A stretch of DNA of 64,000 nt from Thermococcus sp. P6 (lineage in GTDB: Archaea > Methanobacteriota_B > Thermococci > Thermococcales > Thermococcaceae): positions 62,001 to 126,000 of the forward strand of contig NZ_CP015104.1 of assembly GCF_002214525.1 (NCBI RefSeq), in the 5' to 3' direction. The translations under genes were made by a program, and so were the position numbers. The notes under the pieces were generated by a model. That model ran no database searches. It saw only the letters and a program-made list of their open reading frames with translations, and had not been told where the DNA came from. This document shows, in pieces, positions 9,450-17,852 of this stretch; position 1 is the stretch's first letter, and each line of letters begins with the position of its first letter.

Positions 9450-10147
9450 CCACGTTCCCCGAGAACCTCGAGCACCTCAAGGATGCTTCCCACTTCGGGC
9501 ACCTCGAAGCCCCTCTCGTGGATTCTCCTAACCTTTTTCGCACGGGGGTTTATCCAGACCGCCCACATACCCGTTTTCAAAGCGCCCGTGAAGTCCTCCT
9601 CGTAGGTGTCCCCGACGTGTACAGCCTCCCCGGGCTTCACCCCGAAGGCATCCAGTGGCTTCCTGAACATCTCCGGCATCGGCTTGTAGGCGAGCACCTC
9701 GTCGGCAAAGAAGGCTCCATCCACGTACCTCATGAGCCCGAACCTTTCAAGGAGGAGCCTCGTGTAGGAACCCGGCCAGAACATAACGTTTCCCGTTACC
9801 ACGATCCTCAGGTCCCTCTCCCTGATCGCTTTGAGGGTCTCCCTCGCTCCGGGGAGGACCATCTCCCCGCCAGCTTTCAGCACCGCCCTCGCGGCGGCCC
9901 TCCTGACGCTCTCAACTTCCGTGCCAAGCAGGTTCGCCAGTATCCTCTGACTCTCCTCGAGGGCCCTCGAGGGATCACCCCTTCCGGAAGCCCTGATGTC
10001 CTTTATCCTCGCCCGGGCGAGCGCGATCTCCTCCCCCACGTCCCGACCCATCAGTCCGCTTAGCTCCTCTCCCAGGGCCCTGAGCATGACGTTGATGTCC
10101 AGCAGGGTATTCCATACGTCGAAGGAGACGAGCTTTATCACCGTCAC
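9446..10147 (-). CDS. HAD superfamily hydrolase
   Basis: 233 residues. Motif I is FDVWNTLLD (the usual second Asp is replaced by Trp-Asn context, DVWNT, common in HAD haloacid dehalogenase-like members), motif II is IVVTGNVMF, the lysine is in [14 protein letters not shown] and motif III is [15 protein letters not shown]. It likely hydrolyses a small phosphorylated metabolite; the substrate is unknown. Its GTG start overlaps the stop of the TOPRIM protein gene by 4 bases (GTGA) and GGAGGAGG lies just upstream, so it is translationally coupled to that gene. Confidence 0.85.
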   Translation of the reverse strand: MTVIKLVSFDVWNTLLDINVMLRALGEELSGLMGRDVGEEIALARARIKDIRASGRGDPSRALEESQRILANLLGTEVESVRRAAARAVLKAGGEMVLPGARETLKAIRERDLRIVVTGNVMFWPGSYTRLLLERFGLMRYVDGAFFADEVLAYKPMPEMFRKPLDAFGVKPGEAVHVGDTYEEDFTGALKTGMWAVWINPRAKKVRRIHERGFEVPEVGSILEVLEVLGERG

Positions 10148-11166
10148 TTCCTCCTCCAGCCTGCCAGACGGATCAGGTCGTCCATAAGGCCCGCTTCCCT
10201 GAGGACGGCCTTCAGGTTCCTGAACCGGGAACGCATTACGAAGAGTTCGTAGAATCCCTCGAGATTCCCCCAGTGCCCGTAGGCCGATAGGACGAGGTAC
10301 ATTACCTCTTTGGGTCCAAGCTTTCTTCCGAGGCTTTCGTTCAATGTCTTGAGTCCGGGTTTTATCCTGTCCAGAAGGCCCTCTCTGGAGACGAGGTGGA
10401 GCATCAGATCCTCAATGGCAGGCTTCTTCCATTCGATCGCCTCGTCCTCGAAGGGCAGACCGATTATCAGCGGTATGACCTCGGTTTCCCCCACGGAATA
10501 GCCATGGGGTGTTTTTCTGTGTTCAAAACCCGAGAGCCTTCCGGTTATCGAGGAAAGGGCGCTCTTTCTGTCCTCGTCTGTATCAACGGCCACCCCCACC
10601 CTATCGACCCGGAAATCGAACGCTTCCATGGCCCTGAGGAAGTTGCCGAGGTTCCTAACGACTCCCGAATTACCCTCGCTCGGGATCACGGCGAGGTAGC
10701 TATCCTCCCGTCTCAGCAGGTCGAAGTTATCGCGCTCGAAGACCCTCTCGATGAACTTTAGGCTCAGGGGAACTTCGCGGCTTTCCCTGAACTCGAAGAG
10801 CTTCTTGAAGACCGCCTTGAAGAACTTGGCGTCCGTTTTGCCCTCCACGAACAGAACGGTGGTTTCCCCTTCCTCACCGGAAAAGCCACCACGGACGTCG
10901 AAGTCGAGGTATTTCCTCAGCTCGTAGGTCTCTTTCAGCGTAACGCTCTTCCCCGTGTCAGAATAGACGAGAACGTTTTCCTCGCTTTGTTTGAACTTTC
11001 GAGAGATCAAGTCCACGAGCTCGAGGCTTGCGGTAACAACCGTTTCCTCCCCGGTTAGAGAATCCACGAATTCCACAAGTTCATCGCGGTTTTTTCTGTA
11101 CTCCGGAAAGAGCAGGGCGTTTTCATCCACGAAGGCCTCGAATCTGCTTCCGGTTACGACTCTCAT
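10144..11166 (-). CDS. DUF3226-like protein with TOPRIM motifs
   Basis: 340 residues. A TOPRIM-like core is visible: the glutamate motif TVLFVEGKTDAKFFKAVF near residue 108 and the DxDxD-type motif VGVAVDTDEDR near 195, as in DUF3226 and OLD-family TOPRIM domains. The N-terminal 100 residues (FVDENALLFPEYRKNR...) and the C-terminal 100 residues (AIEWKKPAIEDLMLHL...) have no assignment by me; the latter resembles the helical tail of DUF3226. Catalysis on nucleic acid with Mg2+ is inferred from the motif. ATG 11166 is chosen because GGTGAGTGGA precedes it. First gene of a two-gene unit with the HAD hydrolase. Confidence 0.7.
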   Translation of the reverse strand: MRVVTGSRFEAFVDENALLFPEYRKNRDELVEFVDSLTGEETVVTASLELVDLISRKFKQSEENVLVYSDTGKSVTLKETYELRKYLDFDVRGGFSGEEGETTVLFVEGKTDAKFFKAVFKKLFEFRESREVPLSLKFIERVFERDNFDLLRREDSYLAVIPSEGNSGVVRNLGNFLRAMEAFDFRVDRVGVAVDTDEDRKSALSSITGRLSGFEHRKTPHGYSVGETEVIPLIIGLPFEDEAIEWKKPAIEDLMLHLVSREGLLDRIKPGLKTLNESLGRKLGPKEVMYLVLSAYGHWGNLEGFYELFVMRSRFRNLKAVLREAGLMDDLIRLAGWRRK

Positions 11167-11259
11167 TCCACTCACCGCATCGATTCGTGCTCAGGTTGGG
11201 GGTTCATCATCCGTCAGCATTGGATTCACTCATCATCGCGGAATCGACTCACGGGGAAA

Positions 11260-11267
11260 TTATATAA
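11260..11267 (+). promoter_or_regulatory. TATA box of the S-layer protein gene
   Basis: TTATATAA preceded by purine-rich GGGGAAA, a good BRE/TATA pair. It lies 36 bases before GTG 11300 and excludes the ATG at 11276, which would be too close to be transcribed. Confidence 0.75.
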
Positions 11268-11299
11268 ATGTTGAGATGGACCTGAGAGGGGTGGTAAAC

Positions 11300-12763
11300 G
11301 TGAAAAGGGTTCTGGTTGCATTTGCGGGTCTGTTGATTCTCGGCCTGTTACTTACGCCGATGAACGCGGCGGTCGGCGGTATGAACTCCTCCAACACGGT
11401 GATAGTCCTCCCCACAACCAAGATAGTGAACGGTACCCCTCTACACATAGGCGAGGACGCGATAACCGGTTCAAGGCTCGGTGCCTTCCTCGTCCTTAAG
11501 GGCGTTTCTCAGGGGACCTACACGAAGACCGTTTCGGTGCCCGTTGAGTATCACAGCGTGCCCATCGCAGACGGGAATCAAACGTACAGCCTTAATCCCA
11601 CAGACATGCCCGACATCGGGCTCAAAGTTGGCGATCAGCCCGTCGGGGACACGCTGGTCATCAGGGTCAACTTCTCGCGGGTGGATTTCAACTCGACAGA
11701 GAAATCCGCCGAATTCGGGGACAGGAGCGTGGAGATAGTATTCAACGAGAACACGACGCCCCTTAACGTTGGGGGCGACTACAGAATCGTCTCCACGACG
11801 GTCGACGGTAAGGACAGGATGTACTTCTACTCCTACGATAACGTTAGCGGGACCTCGAGCTCCCTCGGGGACACGCTCAGCGTCGGGGGCTGGAAGATAA
11901 AGTTCGTGGACATAAACGTTAATCAGGAGGAGATGCTCATCGACTTGACCTATCCAAGTGGTACCCTGAAGCAGAAAACGATGGCCAAGGACAACTACTA
12001 CGTCATGTACGTCGATGCCAGCGGGAACGAGGACTTCGAGCCCTTCAGCACGTACCCGGAGAGCAGGATAAACGAACTCCTCGGGAGCGGTGTTAAGAGC
12101 CTTCTCGTCTTCACCCCGACCAGCTTCTTCATCGGCGTGGGCGGAACCAAGAGCGTTATCTACGACTACATCTACTACGAAAAGGCCCGGGAGTACAGGG
12201 ACGGCGACGTTTACAGCGGTCAGTGGGTCTGGGACATCGATCCAGCGAACAACCTCTACATCCTCTACCTTCACGTTAACGAGAGCGAAGGCTTCGGAAG
12301 GGTTTTCGTTGGAGAAGGCTCCTCGCTCAGGCTTCCCACGAACTGGGGGCTCGAGATAGAGCCGATCTTCACGAAGGAGAACGGAATCGTAACCGGAGTT
12401 GAGGCCTACCGCTTCGTCCGCGTTACCACGGTTACGAAGACGGTTTCCATAACTGCTCCCAGGATCGAGGCCACGGATGACGTCCACGAGCTCATAATCA
12501 ACGATACCCAGCTCACGGCCCTTCCTTCTGACAGGAACGTCATAATAGTTGGCGGATGGGTAAGCAACAGGGCCTGGGAGGTTCTTGAGAAGGTCTATGG
12601 AAAGGATGCCGTGGATTCCATCAGGGAAGAGGTGATGGAGAAGGGTTACGTGGTAAAGGAGCTCAAGAACCCAAACAACCCGAACTACAGGGTCATAATC
12701 CTCGCCGGAAAGACCTACGTCGAGACCAGGCTGGCCGTCGAGAAGTTTATGGAAGGTTCTTGA
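11300..12763 (+). CDS. S-layer protein with signal peptide
   Basis: 487 residues. MKRVLVAFAGLLILGLLL is a Sec signal peptide, probably cleaved near MNAAVGG. The mature part has many N-glycosylation sequons (NST, NDT, NGT, NES), the alternating beta pattern of S_layer_N/S_layer_C proteins, and the terminal region with NVIIVGGWVSNRAWEVLEKVYG and RVIILAGKTYVETRLAVEKFM that ends Thermococcales S-layer proteins. It builds the paracrystalline cell envelope or is an S-layer-like paralogue. The GTG start has GGGTGGTAAAC before it and a strong promoter. It is transcribed alone and ends in a T-rich terminator. Confidence 0.88.
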   Translation: MKRVLVAFAGLLILGLLLTPMNAAVGGMNSSNTVIVLPTTKIVNGTPLHIGEDAITGSRLGAFLVLKGVSQGTYTKTVSVPVEYHSVPIADGNQTYSLNPTDMPDIGLKVGDQPVGDTLVIRVNFSRVDFNSTEKSAEFGDRSVEIVFNENTTPLNVGGDYRIVSTTVDGKDRMYFYSYDNVSGTSSSLGDTLSVGGWKIKFVDINVNQEEMLIDLTYPSGTLKQKTMAKDNYYVMYVDASGNEDFEPFSTYPESRINELLGSGVKSLLVFTPTSFFIGVGGTKSVIYDYIYYEKAREYRDGDVYSGQWVWDIDPANNLYILYLHVNESEGFGRVFVGEGSSLRLPTNWGLEIEPIFTKENGIVTGVEAYRFVRVTTVTKTVSITAPRIEATDDVHELIINDTQLTALPSDRNVIIVGGWVSNRAWEVLEKVYGKDAVDSIREEVMEKGYVVKELKNPNNPNYRVIILAGKTYVETRLAVEKFMEGS

Positions 12764-12766
12764 GCT

Positions 12767-12780
12767 ATTTTTCTTTTTCT
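12767..12780 (+). terminator. T-rich terminator after the S-layer gene
   Basis: ATTTTTCTTTTTCT directly after the stop codon, typical of archaeal oligo-T termination; it also covers the end of the convergent glycosyltransferase gene. Confidence 0.6.
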
Positions 12781-13915
12781 ACAAACCCGAAAGAACCTCC
12801 TCGTAGGCTTTCTCCACCTCAACGACCACCCTGTCCCAGGAGTATTTCTCCTCAACGGCCCTTCTTCCATTTTTGCCGTAAAATTCCCTGAGTTTCTCGT
12901 CCTCCAGCAGCTTCCGGATCGCCTTTCCGAGCTCGAACTCGTTCCCGGGAGGGACCAGCAATCCGGCCTCGTTCTCCCTTACCACCTCGGGGATTCCGCC
13001 GACGCTGGTTGCCACGACCGGCACTCCGGAGGCCATAGCCTCGAGAACCACTATCCCAAAGGCCTCCGCCGTTGTCGATGGCAGGACGAACACGTCCGCC
13101 ATCCTGAAAACTTCCGGGAGCTCTTCATCGTCCAGATAGCCCGTGAAGATTACCCTGTCCTCAATTCCAAGGAATTTTGCCTGCATCTTCAGGAAGGGCA
13201 ACATATCACCGCTGCCCACCATCACGAGGGTCGCTCCGTCTATGCTGGAAAAGGCGTTGAGGAGCACGTGGGGCCCCTTTCTGTAACTCATGCGGCTCAC
13301 GTACAGCACCACGTCTCCGCTGACCCCAAATTTTGCCTTTATCTCCTCCTTATCCCGGGCGGGAGTAAAACGGCCGTCGTCCACCCCGTTCGGAATTATG
13401 GAGATGGGCCCTTCTGTAAAATGCTCGATGAAGGCTCTGGCGGCCTTACTTACCGCGATTATCCTGTGGGGGTACCTGAGGTAGGAGTTGAACAGGGGGA
13501 TCGTAAGGCCGAGGGCCTCCCAGAGGCGTGAGTCGTGTGCAAAGGATATGCTGTGGGTGGTCAACAGGGTGGCCTTTCCCATGCTTCTCCCGGCCTTCAC
13601 GGCCTTTAAGGCGAGGGGGGTAAAGGCATGGTGCGAGTGGACGACGTCGAAGTCCTTTAAAAACACGTTGAGCTCCCTGGAAGACTTAAGGCTGTAGCTT
13701 GCGTTTACATCGAGCAGCGGGGCCATTATTCCGGGGACTTTCACCAGCTCGATTCCCCTCTCCTCGAGTTCTTTTTCCTTCCCCGTTTCCCGGTCGTTTG
13801 TCACTATAGCTACCTCGTGCCCCCCCTCCCTTAGCTTCAGGGCAAGGTTGTGCATGTGCGAGGCCACTCCCCCTATCTTCGGGTAATACCAGTCGCTAAC
13901 CAGTGCTATCCTCAT
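12779..13915 (-). CDS. GT4-family glycosyltransferase
   Basis: 378 residues with two Rossmann halves. The N-terminal half opens MRIALVSDWYYPKIGGV with the glycine-rich acceptor loop; the C-terminal half has VVLYVSRMSYRKGPHVLL and the donor-binding E-x7-E motif EAFGIVVLEAMASGVPVVAT near residue 290, as in PIG-A/PimA-like enzymes. It transfers a sugar from a nucleotide donor to a lipid or glycan on the cytoplasmic face. ATG 13915 follows GGGGTGATGGGA; the gene overlaps the upstream flippase-like gene by 20 bases. The neighbouring S-layer gene suggests a role in envelope glycolipid or glycan synthesis (inference). Confidence 0.92.
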   Translation of the reverse strand: MRIALVSDWYYPKIGGVASHMHNLALKLREGGHEVAIVTNDRETGKEKELEERGIELVKVPGIMAPLLDVNASYSLKSSRELNVFLKDFDVVHSHHAFTPLALKAVKAGRSMGKATLLTTHSISFAHDSRLWEALGLTIPLFNSYLRYPHRIIAVSKAARAFIEHFTEGPISIIPNGVDDGRFTPARDKEEIKAKFGVSGDVVLYVSRMSYRKGPHVLLNAFSSIDGATLVMVGSGDMLPFLKMQAKFLGIEDRVIFTGYLDDEELPEVFRMADVFVLPSTTAEAFGIVVLEAMASGVPVVATSVGGIPEVVRENEAGLLVPPGNEFELGKAIRKLLEDEKLREFYGKNGRRAVEEKYSWDRVVVEVEKAYEEVLSGL

Positions 13916-14828
13916 TCCCATCACCCCTTCTGTTCAGCATCCTGTAGAAGACAAAGGCGCCCGCTATCGAGTAGGCGTACTGGAAAAGGAACTTGTAGGA
14001 AAAGGCCGTGAGGAAGGCCTTCGTTGACGAACCTATTCCGACGAGGATCCCGGATTCGTTTGCGCCTATTCCCGAGGGTATCCCGCTCAACGATGCAAAA
14101 ACAACGCTGATAACGAAGGCGTAGAACGCCCGGCCAAAGGGGATCTCCAGTGAAAAGGCTTTTCCCACGATGATCAGGCCGAAAATCTGAAGCAGTATCC
14201 CCAGAGCCGAGAATAAAAACACCGCAAGGAGGCTGGATCTGGCTTCCCGGGCCCTTTTCCAGGCAGTGTATCCCCTCCTCCACCATCCCCTCAGCTTTCT
14301 GGAGATCCTCCCCGCCCCCAGCTTCTCCAGGAGATCGAAGAAGGCCAGTGCCGTCCTGTTGAAGGCCCCGTCGTAGATGAACGCCAGGACTATCAGACTC
14401 AGGCCAAGGAGCCCGAGCTTTGTAAAATCCAAAAAGATCAACGCTAGAGAGAGCACAACCACCGTCTCCGCGGCCATCCCGAAGGTGAGGGAGGAGAGGG
14501 CCCTGAAGTAGTCCCCGCCCACGAGTTTGACCTTTGCCATGTGTCCCAGCGTGGGCGGAAGAATGGCCATCAGGTAGTAACCGCTGACGAAGGCCTGAAC
14601 CGTCCGCTTAAAGTCCGTGTTCTGGACCCTTCTCAGGACGATGTACCACCTGGTCGCACTAAGAAGAACGTTCAGAAGGGAGAGCGCGCCCGCAAAAAGG
14701 AGGTATCCATAGCGGGCTCCTCTTAAGGCAATGAGCAGTTCGCCGGGTTCCACGCTCCTGTAGAGGTAGATCAGGGATACCACAAATGCCAGAAGGCTGA
14801 AGAGCTTTCTTAAAGTGGCCCTCTCCAT
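13896..14828 (-). CDS. Lysylphosphatidylglycerol synthase TM-like/UPF0104 (flippase-like) membrane protein
   Basis: 310 residues with about eight membrane helices and the UPF0104 pattern: LRGARYGYLLFAGAL, LSATRWYIVLRRV, FVSGYYLMAILPPTLGHMAK and the late SGIPSGIGANESGILVG segment. The family covers the membrane half of MprF and AglD-like proteins linked to lipid or dolichol-sugar movement. Start at ATG 14828 with GGTGAGCGGTG. The following GT4 gene overlaps its end, so a glycolipid-synthesis-and-transfer pair is likely. Confidence 0.85.
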   Translation of the reverse strand: MERATLRKLFSLLAFVVSLIYLYRSVEPGELLIALRGARYGYLLFAGALSLLNVLLSATRWYIVLRRVQNTDFKRTVQAFVSGYYLMAILPPTLGHMAKVKLVGGDYFRALSSLTFGMAAETVVVLSLALIFLDFTKLGLLGLSLIVLAFIYDGAFNRTALAFFDLLEKLGAGRISRKLRGWWRRGYTAWKRAREARSSLLAVFLFSALGILLQIFGLIIVGKAFSLEIPFGRAFYAFVISVVFASLSGIPSGIGANESGILVGIGSSTKAFLTAFSYKFLFQYAYSIAGAFVFYRMLNRRGDGNEDSTG

Positions 14829-14992
14829 CACCGCTCACCGTCGGGAAATATCATGTTCGTCACCACGTTTCGGGCGAACCTTCCGCAGGCCGTAACGTCT
14901 CTAAGGGGCATCTCACGAAGTGCTTATATCCTTTTTCCAGACCACCTTTCACCGGATAACGGGAACTGCAGCGGAAAGGTTTTCGGGGGAAA

Positions 14993-15001
14993 GGTTATAA
15001 G
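14993..15001 (+). promoter_or_regulatory. TATA box of the DHH nuclease gene
   Basis: GGTTATAAG, about 52 bases before ATG 15049. The in-frame ATG at 15004 touches this element and therefore cannot be the translation start. Confidence 0.65.
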
Positions 15002-15048
15002 TCATGAACGGTAGCTCCGCCGGTGAGAGTTTCTGGAGTGTGATGCTC

Positions 15049-17274
15049 ATGGTGGTTAAGGATTGTCCCGAATGCCACGGAACCGGGAAGGTGAAGACGG
15101 GCGAGAAGGAGTGCCCCGTTTGCGGGGGCTGGGGTTACGTGCCAGCTGATTTCAAGGTCGGTGAGAAGCTTAAGGGTTACAGGAACCTCGATTACATAGG
15201 GGTTGAGGAGGAGGTTGACGAGATACCCTGTCCGGAGTGCCACGGCAGGGGGACCGTCCCGGTCTACGACACCTGTCCGACGTGCGGGGGAACGGGCAAG
15301 GTGATCGCCTGCGACATCTGCGGAAAGGTCAAGGGGCCGTGGGAACCGGGTATGGAAACCACGTGGGTCTGTCCCGAGTGCCTGAGGAAGTATAAGGTGG
15401 TCTACGTTCTGGACAAGACCTGCGACGTTGAGGACATCGAGATCGGGAACGTCTACAAGGGGAAGATCGACAGGGTGGAGCGCTTCGGCGTCTTCGTAAG
15501 GCTTAACCCCCACCTGAGGGGCCTCATAAGGAGAAAGGACCTCCTTGGAGGCAGGGACTACAGGCCGGGGGAGGAGATCCTCGTTCAGGTCCTCGACGTC
15601 AAACCTGACAGGGCGGAGATAGACCTCATAGAATCGGCCCTCAAGCACTACAGGGAAGTTTTCGTGCGGAAGGAGCTTCCCGTTACTCCCATCGGCGAGC
15701 TCAGCAGGGACATGGCGGGTCAGACGGTCAGGCTCCGCGGCAGGGTTACTCAGGTGCAGGTTACCGGGGGCCCGACGGTCTTCACGGTGACCGACGGAAC
15801 GGGCATAACGTGGGCGGCTGCCTTCGAGGCCTCGGGGGTCAGGGCCTACCCGAACATCAACGTCGGCGACATAGTCGAGATAACAGGTAAAGTGGCCTTT
15901 CACTCGGGGGAGATACAGATAGAGACCATAGACATGGCGAGGCTATGGGGAGCAGATGCTGCCGAGGTAAAGAAGCGCATAGAAGCGGAACTCGACAGAC
16001 GCGCTCAGCCGCAGGACGTTGGTTTCCTGATTAAGAGCGAGGTCCTCGAAAAGCTAAAGCCGAGGATAACGAAGGCTGCCTTCATGATAAGGAGGGCGAT
16101 CTACGAGGGAAGGCCTATACTGCTGAGGCACCACGCCGATACCGACGGGTACGTTTCGGGTCTGGCCCTTGAGTACGCCATAGTTCCCCTCATCGAGGAG
16201 GTCTCTCCCGATTCAGGGGCAAGGTGGAAGCTTTTCAAGAGAAGGCCGAGCAAAGCGCCCTTCTACGAGCTGGAGGACGTCCTGAAGGACATCATCTTCA
16301 TGATCGAGGACCATGAGAAGTTCGGGGATCCCCTCCCCCTCTTAGTGGTGGTGGACAACGGGGGGACGAGCGAGGACATTCCTGCTTACAGGCGCATAAG
16401 GGCCTACGGCGTTCCAATAGTGGTCATAGACCACCACGATCCCCGCGAGTGGGTGAGCGATGACAGGGCGAGGGTCGATGATTACGTGGACGTCCACGTG
16501 AACCCCCACCACGTAAAGCGCGGTTACTACGAGCTCACTGCTGGAATGCTGGCGACGGAGGTGGCCCGCTTCGTGAACCCGGCTGTTGAGGACAGGATAA
16601 AGCACCTGCCGGCGATAGCCGGAACGGGGGACAGGAGCGATGCTCCCGAGTTCCATCAGTATCTCAAGATAGCCAGAGAATCAAAGGGCCTCGACGTGGA
16701 GGATCTAAAGAGGATAGCCGAGGTTATCGACCACGAGGCCTACTTCTGGAAGTTCATGGACGGGCACGGGATAATAGACGAGATACTGCTCCTCACGGGC
16801 AACCTTCAGAGGCACCGCGAGCTGATCAACGCCATCTACCCCGAGGTGAAGGAGAAGCAGGAGAGGGCGCTGAGGGCTTCCCTGCCGCACGTTAAGAGCG
16901 TCGTCCTCCCCAATGGAATAAGGTTCAACACGATAGACATAGAGCTCTTTGCCCCGAAGTTCTCCTACCCCAGCCCCGGCAAGCTCTCGGGCCTCATCCA
17001 CGACCACTTCAAGGAGAAGTACGGGGAGGATTCCCCCATACTGACGCTCGCCTACGGTCCGGATTTTGCGGTCGTCAGGGCAAGCGATGGGATGGGAGCT
17101 TACGACTTCGACCTAAACGCGATAATCCCCGGACTGCAGGAGGCCCTGCCGAGCGCTGGAGTCGAGGGTGGCGGGCACAGTTACGCGGGCTCGATAAAGT
17201 TCTTCGAGGGGATGAGGAAGGAGGTCCTCGAGGAGTTCGCAAAGCAGGTGGTGAAGCTGAGGAGGAAGGGCTGA
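15049..17274 (+). CDS. Multidomain DHH/RecJ-like nuclease (HAN-type, Hel308-associated nuclease family)
   Basis: About 741 residues. Residues 5-125 carry a DnaJ-like zinc region with CPECHGTGKV, CPVCGGWGYV, CPECHGRGTV, CPTCGGTGKV and further CxxC pairs. An S1 domain follows (GNVYKGKIDRVERFGVFVRL), then an OB fold (VRLRGRVTQVQV ... VGDIVEITGKV). The DHH phosphoesterase core has HHADTDGYVSG near 361, VVVDNGG and IDHHDP near 459, and the DHHA1 part has VEGGGHSYAGSIKF near 707. This architecture matches the Thermococcales 3'-5' exonuclease I recall as HAN (PF0399 type), a partner of helicase Hel308; this identity is from memory. ATG 15043 is an alternative start; GGAGTGTG lies upstream. Confidence 0.9.
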   Translation: MVVKDCPECHGTGKVKTGEKECPVCGGWGYVPADFKVGEKLKGYRNLDYIGVEEEVDEIPCPECHGRGTVPVYDTCPTCGGTGKVIACDICGKVKGPWEPGMETTWVCPECLRKYKVVYVLDKTCDVEDIEIGNVYKGKIDRVERFGVFVRLNPHLRGLIRRKDLLGGRDYRPGEEILVQVLDVKPDRAEIDLIESALKHYREVFVRKELPVTPIGELSRDMAGQTVRLRGRVTQVQVTGGPTVFTVTDGTGITWAAAFEASGVRAYPNINVGDIVEITGKVAFHSGEIQIETIDMARLWGADAAEVKKRIEAELDRRAQPQDVGFLIKSEVLEKLKPRITKAAFMIRRAIYEGRPILLRHHADTDGYVSGLALEYAIVPLIEEVSPDSGARWKLFKRRPSKAPFYELEDVLKDIIFMIEDHEKFGDPLPLLVVVDNGGTSEDIPAYRRIRAYGVPIVVIDHHDPREWVSDDRARVDDYVDVHVNPHHVKRGYYELTAGMLATEVARFVNPAVEDRIKHLPAIAGTGDRSDAPEFHQYLKIARESKGLDVEDLKRIAEVIDHEAYFWKFMDGHGIIDEILLLTGNLQRHRELINAIYPEVKEKQERALRASLPHVKSVVLPNGIRFNTIDIELFAPKFSYPSPGKLSGLIHDHFKEKYGEDSPILTLAYGPDFAVVRASDGMGAYDFDLNAIIPGLQEALPSAGVEGGGHSYAGSIKFFEGMRKEVLEEFAKQVVKLRRKG

Positions 17275-17282
17275 TGGGCAGG

Positions 17283-17290
17283 TTTTTAAA
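17283..17290 (+). promoter_or_regulatory. TATA box of the 84-residue protein gene
   Basis: TTTTTAAA right after the nuclease stop codon and 36 bases before GTG 17323, so the small gene has its own promoter. Confidence 0.55.
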
Positions 17291-17322
17291 AGACCCGTCC
17301 AGAGGTAAACGGAGGGATAACC

Positions 17323-17577
17323 GTGAGGATCGTTCTCGAAGTCACCTTCCGGATGGGTGGCGTTTCCTACAGGGGCCACCGCTGGGAGGACGATGTTTTG
17401 GTGTTTGAATTCGAAAGGCTGGGGGATGCCTTCATACAGGTGCTCAGCACGAGGAAGGTCGAGGAGGAGGTCGAGAGGGAGCCACACCGGATTATCGTCG
17501 AGCTGAAGACGAAGGAGGGCGGAAAGGTCTTTGAGGCCACCGCGGAGGATGGAATCTACAGGGCGATGGAGCCTTAG
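17323..17577 (+). CDS. Small conserved-looking protein of unknown function
   Basis: 84 residues starting at GTG with GGAGGGATAACC upstream. The chain MRIVLEVTFRMGGVSYRGHR ... YRAMEP alternates beta strands and turns and is acidic in the middle (EEEVEREPHR). No membrane segment or metal motif. Own promoter, codon use like neighbours, so a real gene; function unknown. Confidence 0.7.
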   Translation: MRIVLEVTFRMGGVSYRGHRWEDDVLVFEFERLGDAFIQVLSTRKVEEEVEREPHRIIVELKTKEGGKVFEATAEDGIYRAMEP

Positions 17578-17578
17578 G

Positions 17579-17587
17579 TTTTTATAG
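17579..17587 (+). promoter_or_regulatory. TATA box of the 71-residue protein gene
   Basis: TTTTTATAG overlapping the end of the preceding small gene, about 35 bases before GTG 17618. Confidence 0.5.
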
Positions 17588-17617
17588 CCTTACCCCCAAC
17601 CCTTCCCGGTGGTGCCC

Positions 17618-17833
17618 GTGTACATGGCGGAGTTCAGGCTTCGCTACGGGGAGATGAAGTGGTACGTCAGGAGGATAGTCGAGGGAAACTCCCTTGAAGA
17701 GGCCCGGGAGATTGCTGAACGCTACGCCCGGCTCATGAGCCGTGGAGAAGTTAAGTGGGAGCTGAGCTACGTCATCGAAGCTAAAAGACCCCTTCTCATA
17801 GGAAAAGAGGAGATGGAGAAGCTCGGCGGCTGA
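17618..17833 (+). CDS. Small protein of unknown function
   Basis: About 71 residues, MYMAEFRLRYGEMKWYVRR ... EEMEKLGG, a strand followed by an amphipathic helix (NSLEEAREIAERYARLM) and another strand. GGTGGTGCCC precedes the GTG; ATG 17624 is an alternative. Own TATA box and a T-run terminator. I recognise no family. Confidence 0.65.
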   Translation: MYMAEFRLRYGEMKWYVRRIVEGNSLEEAREIAERYARLMSRGEVKWELSYVIEAKRPLLIGKEEMEKLGG

Positions 17834-17839
17834 CCTTCC

Positions 17840-17845
17840 TTTTTT
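17840..17845 (+). terminator. T-run terminator between converging genes
   Basis: TTTTTT seven bases after the stop of the small gene, just before the end of the convergent MFS gene. Confidence 0.5.
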
Positions 17846-17852
17846 CAGTATT

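Noticed and set aside
10991-11299. N-terminal extension of the S-layer reading frame
   Set aside because: It runs antisense to the TOPRIM gene and through the TATA box; the signal peptide and RBS fix the start at 11300.
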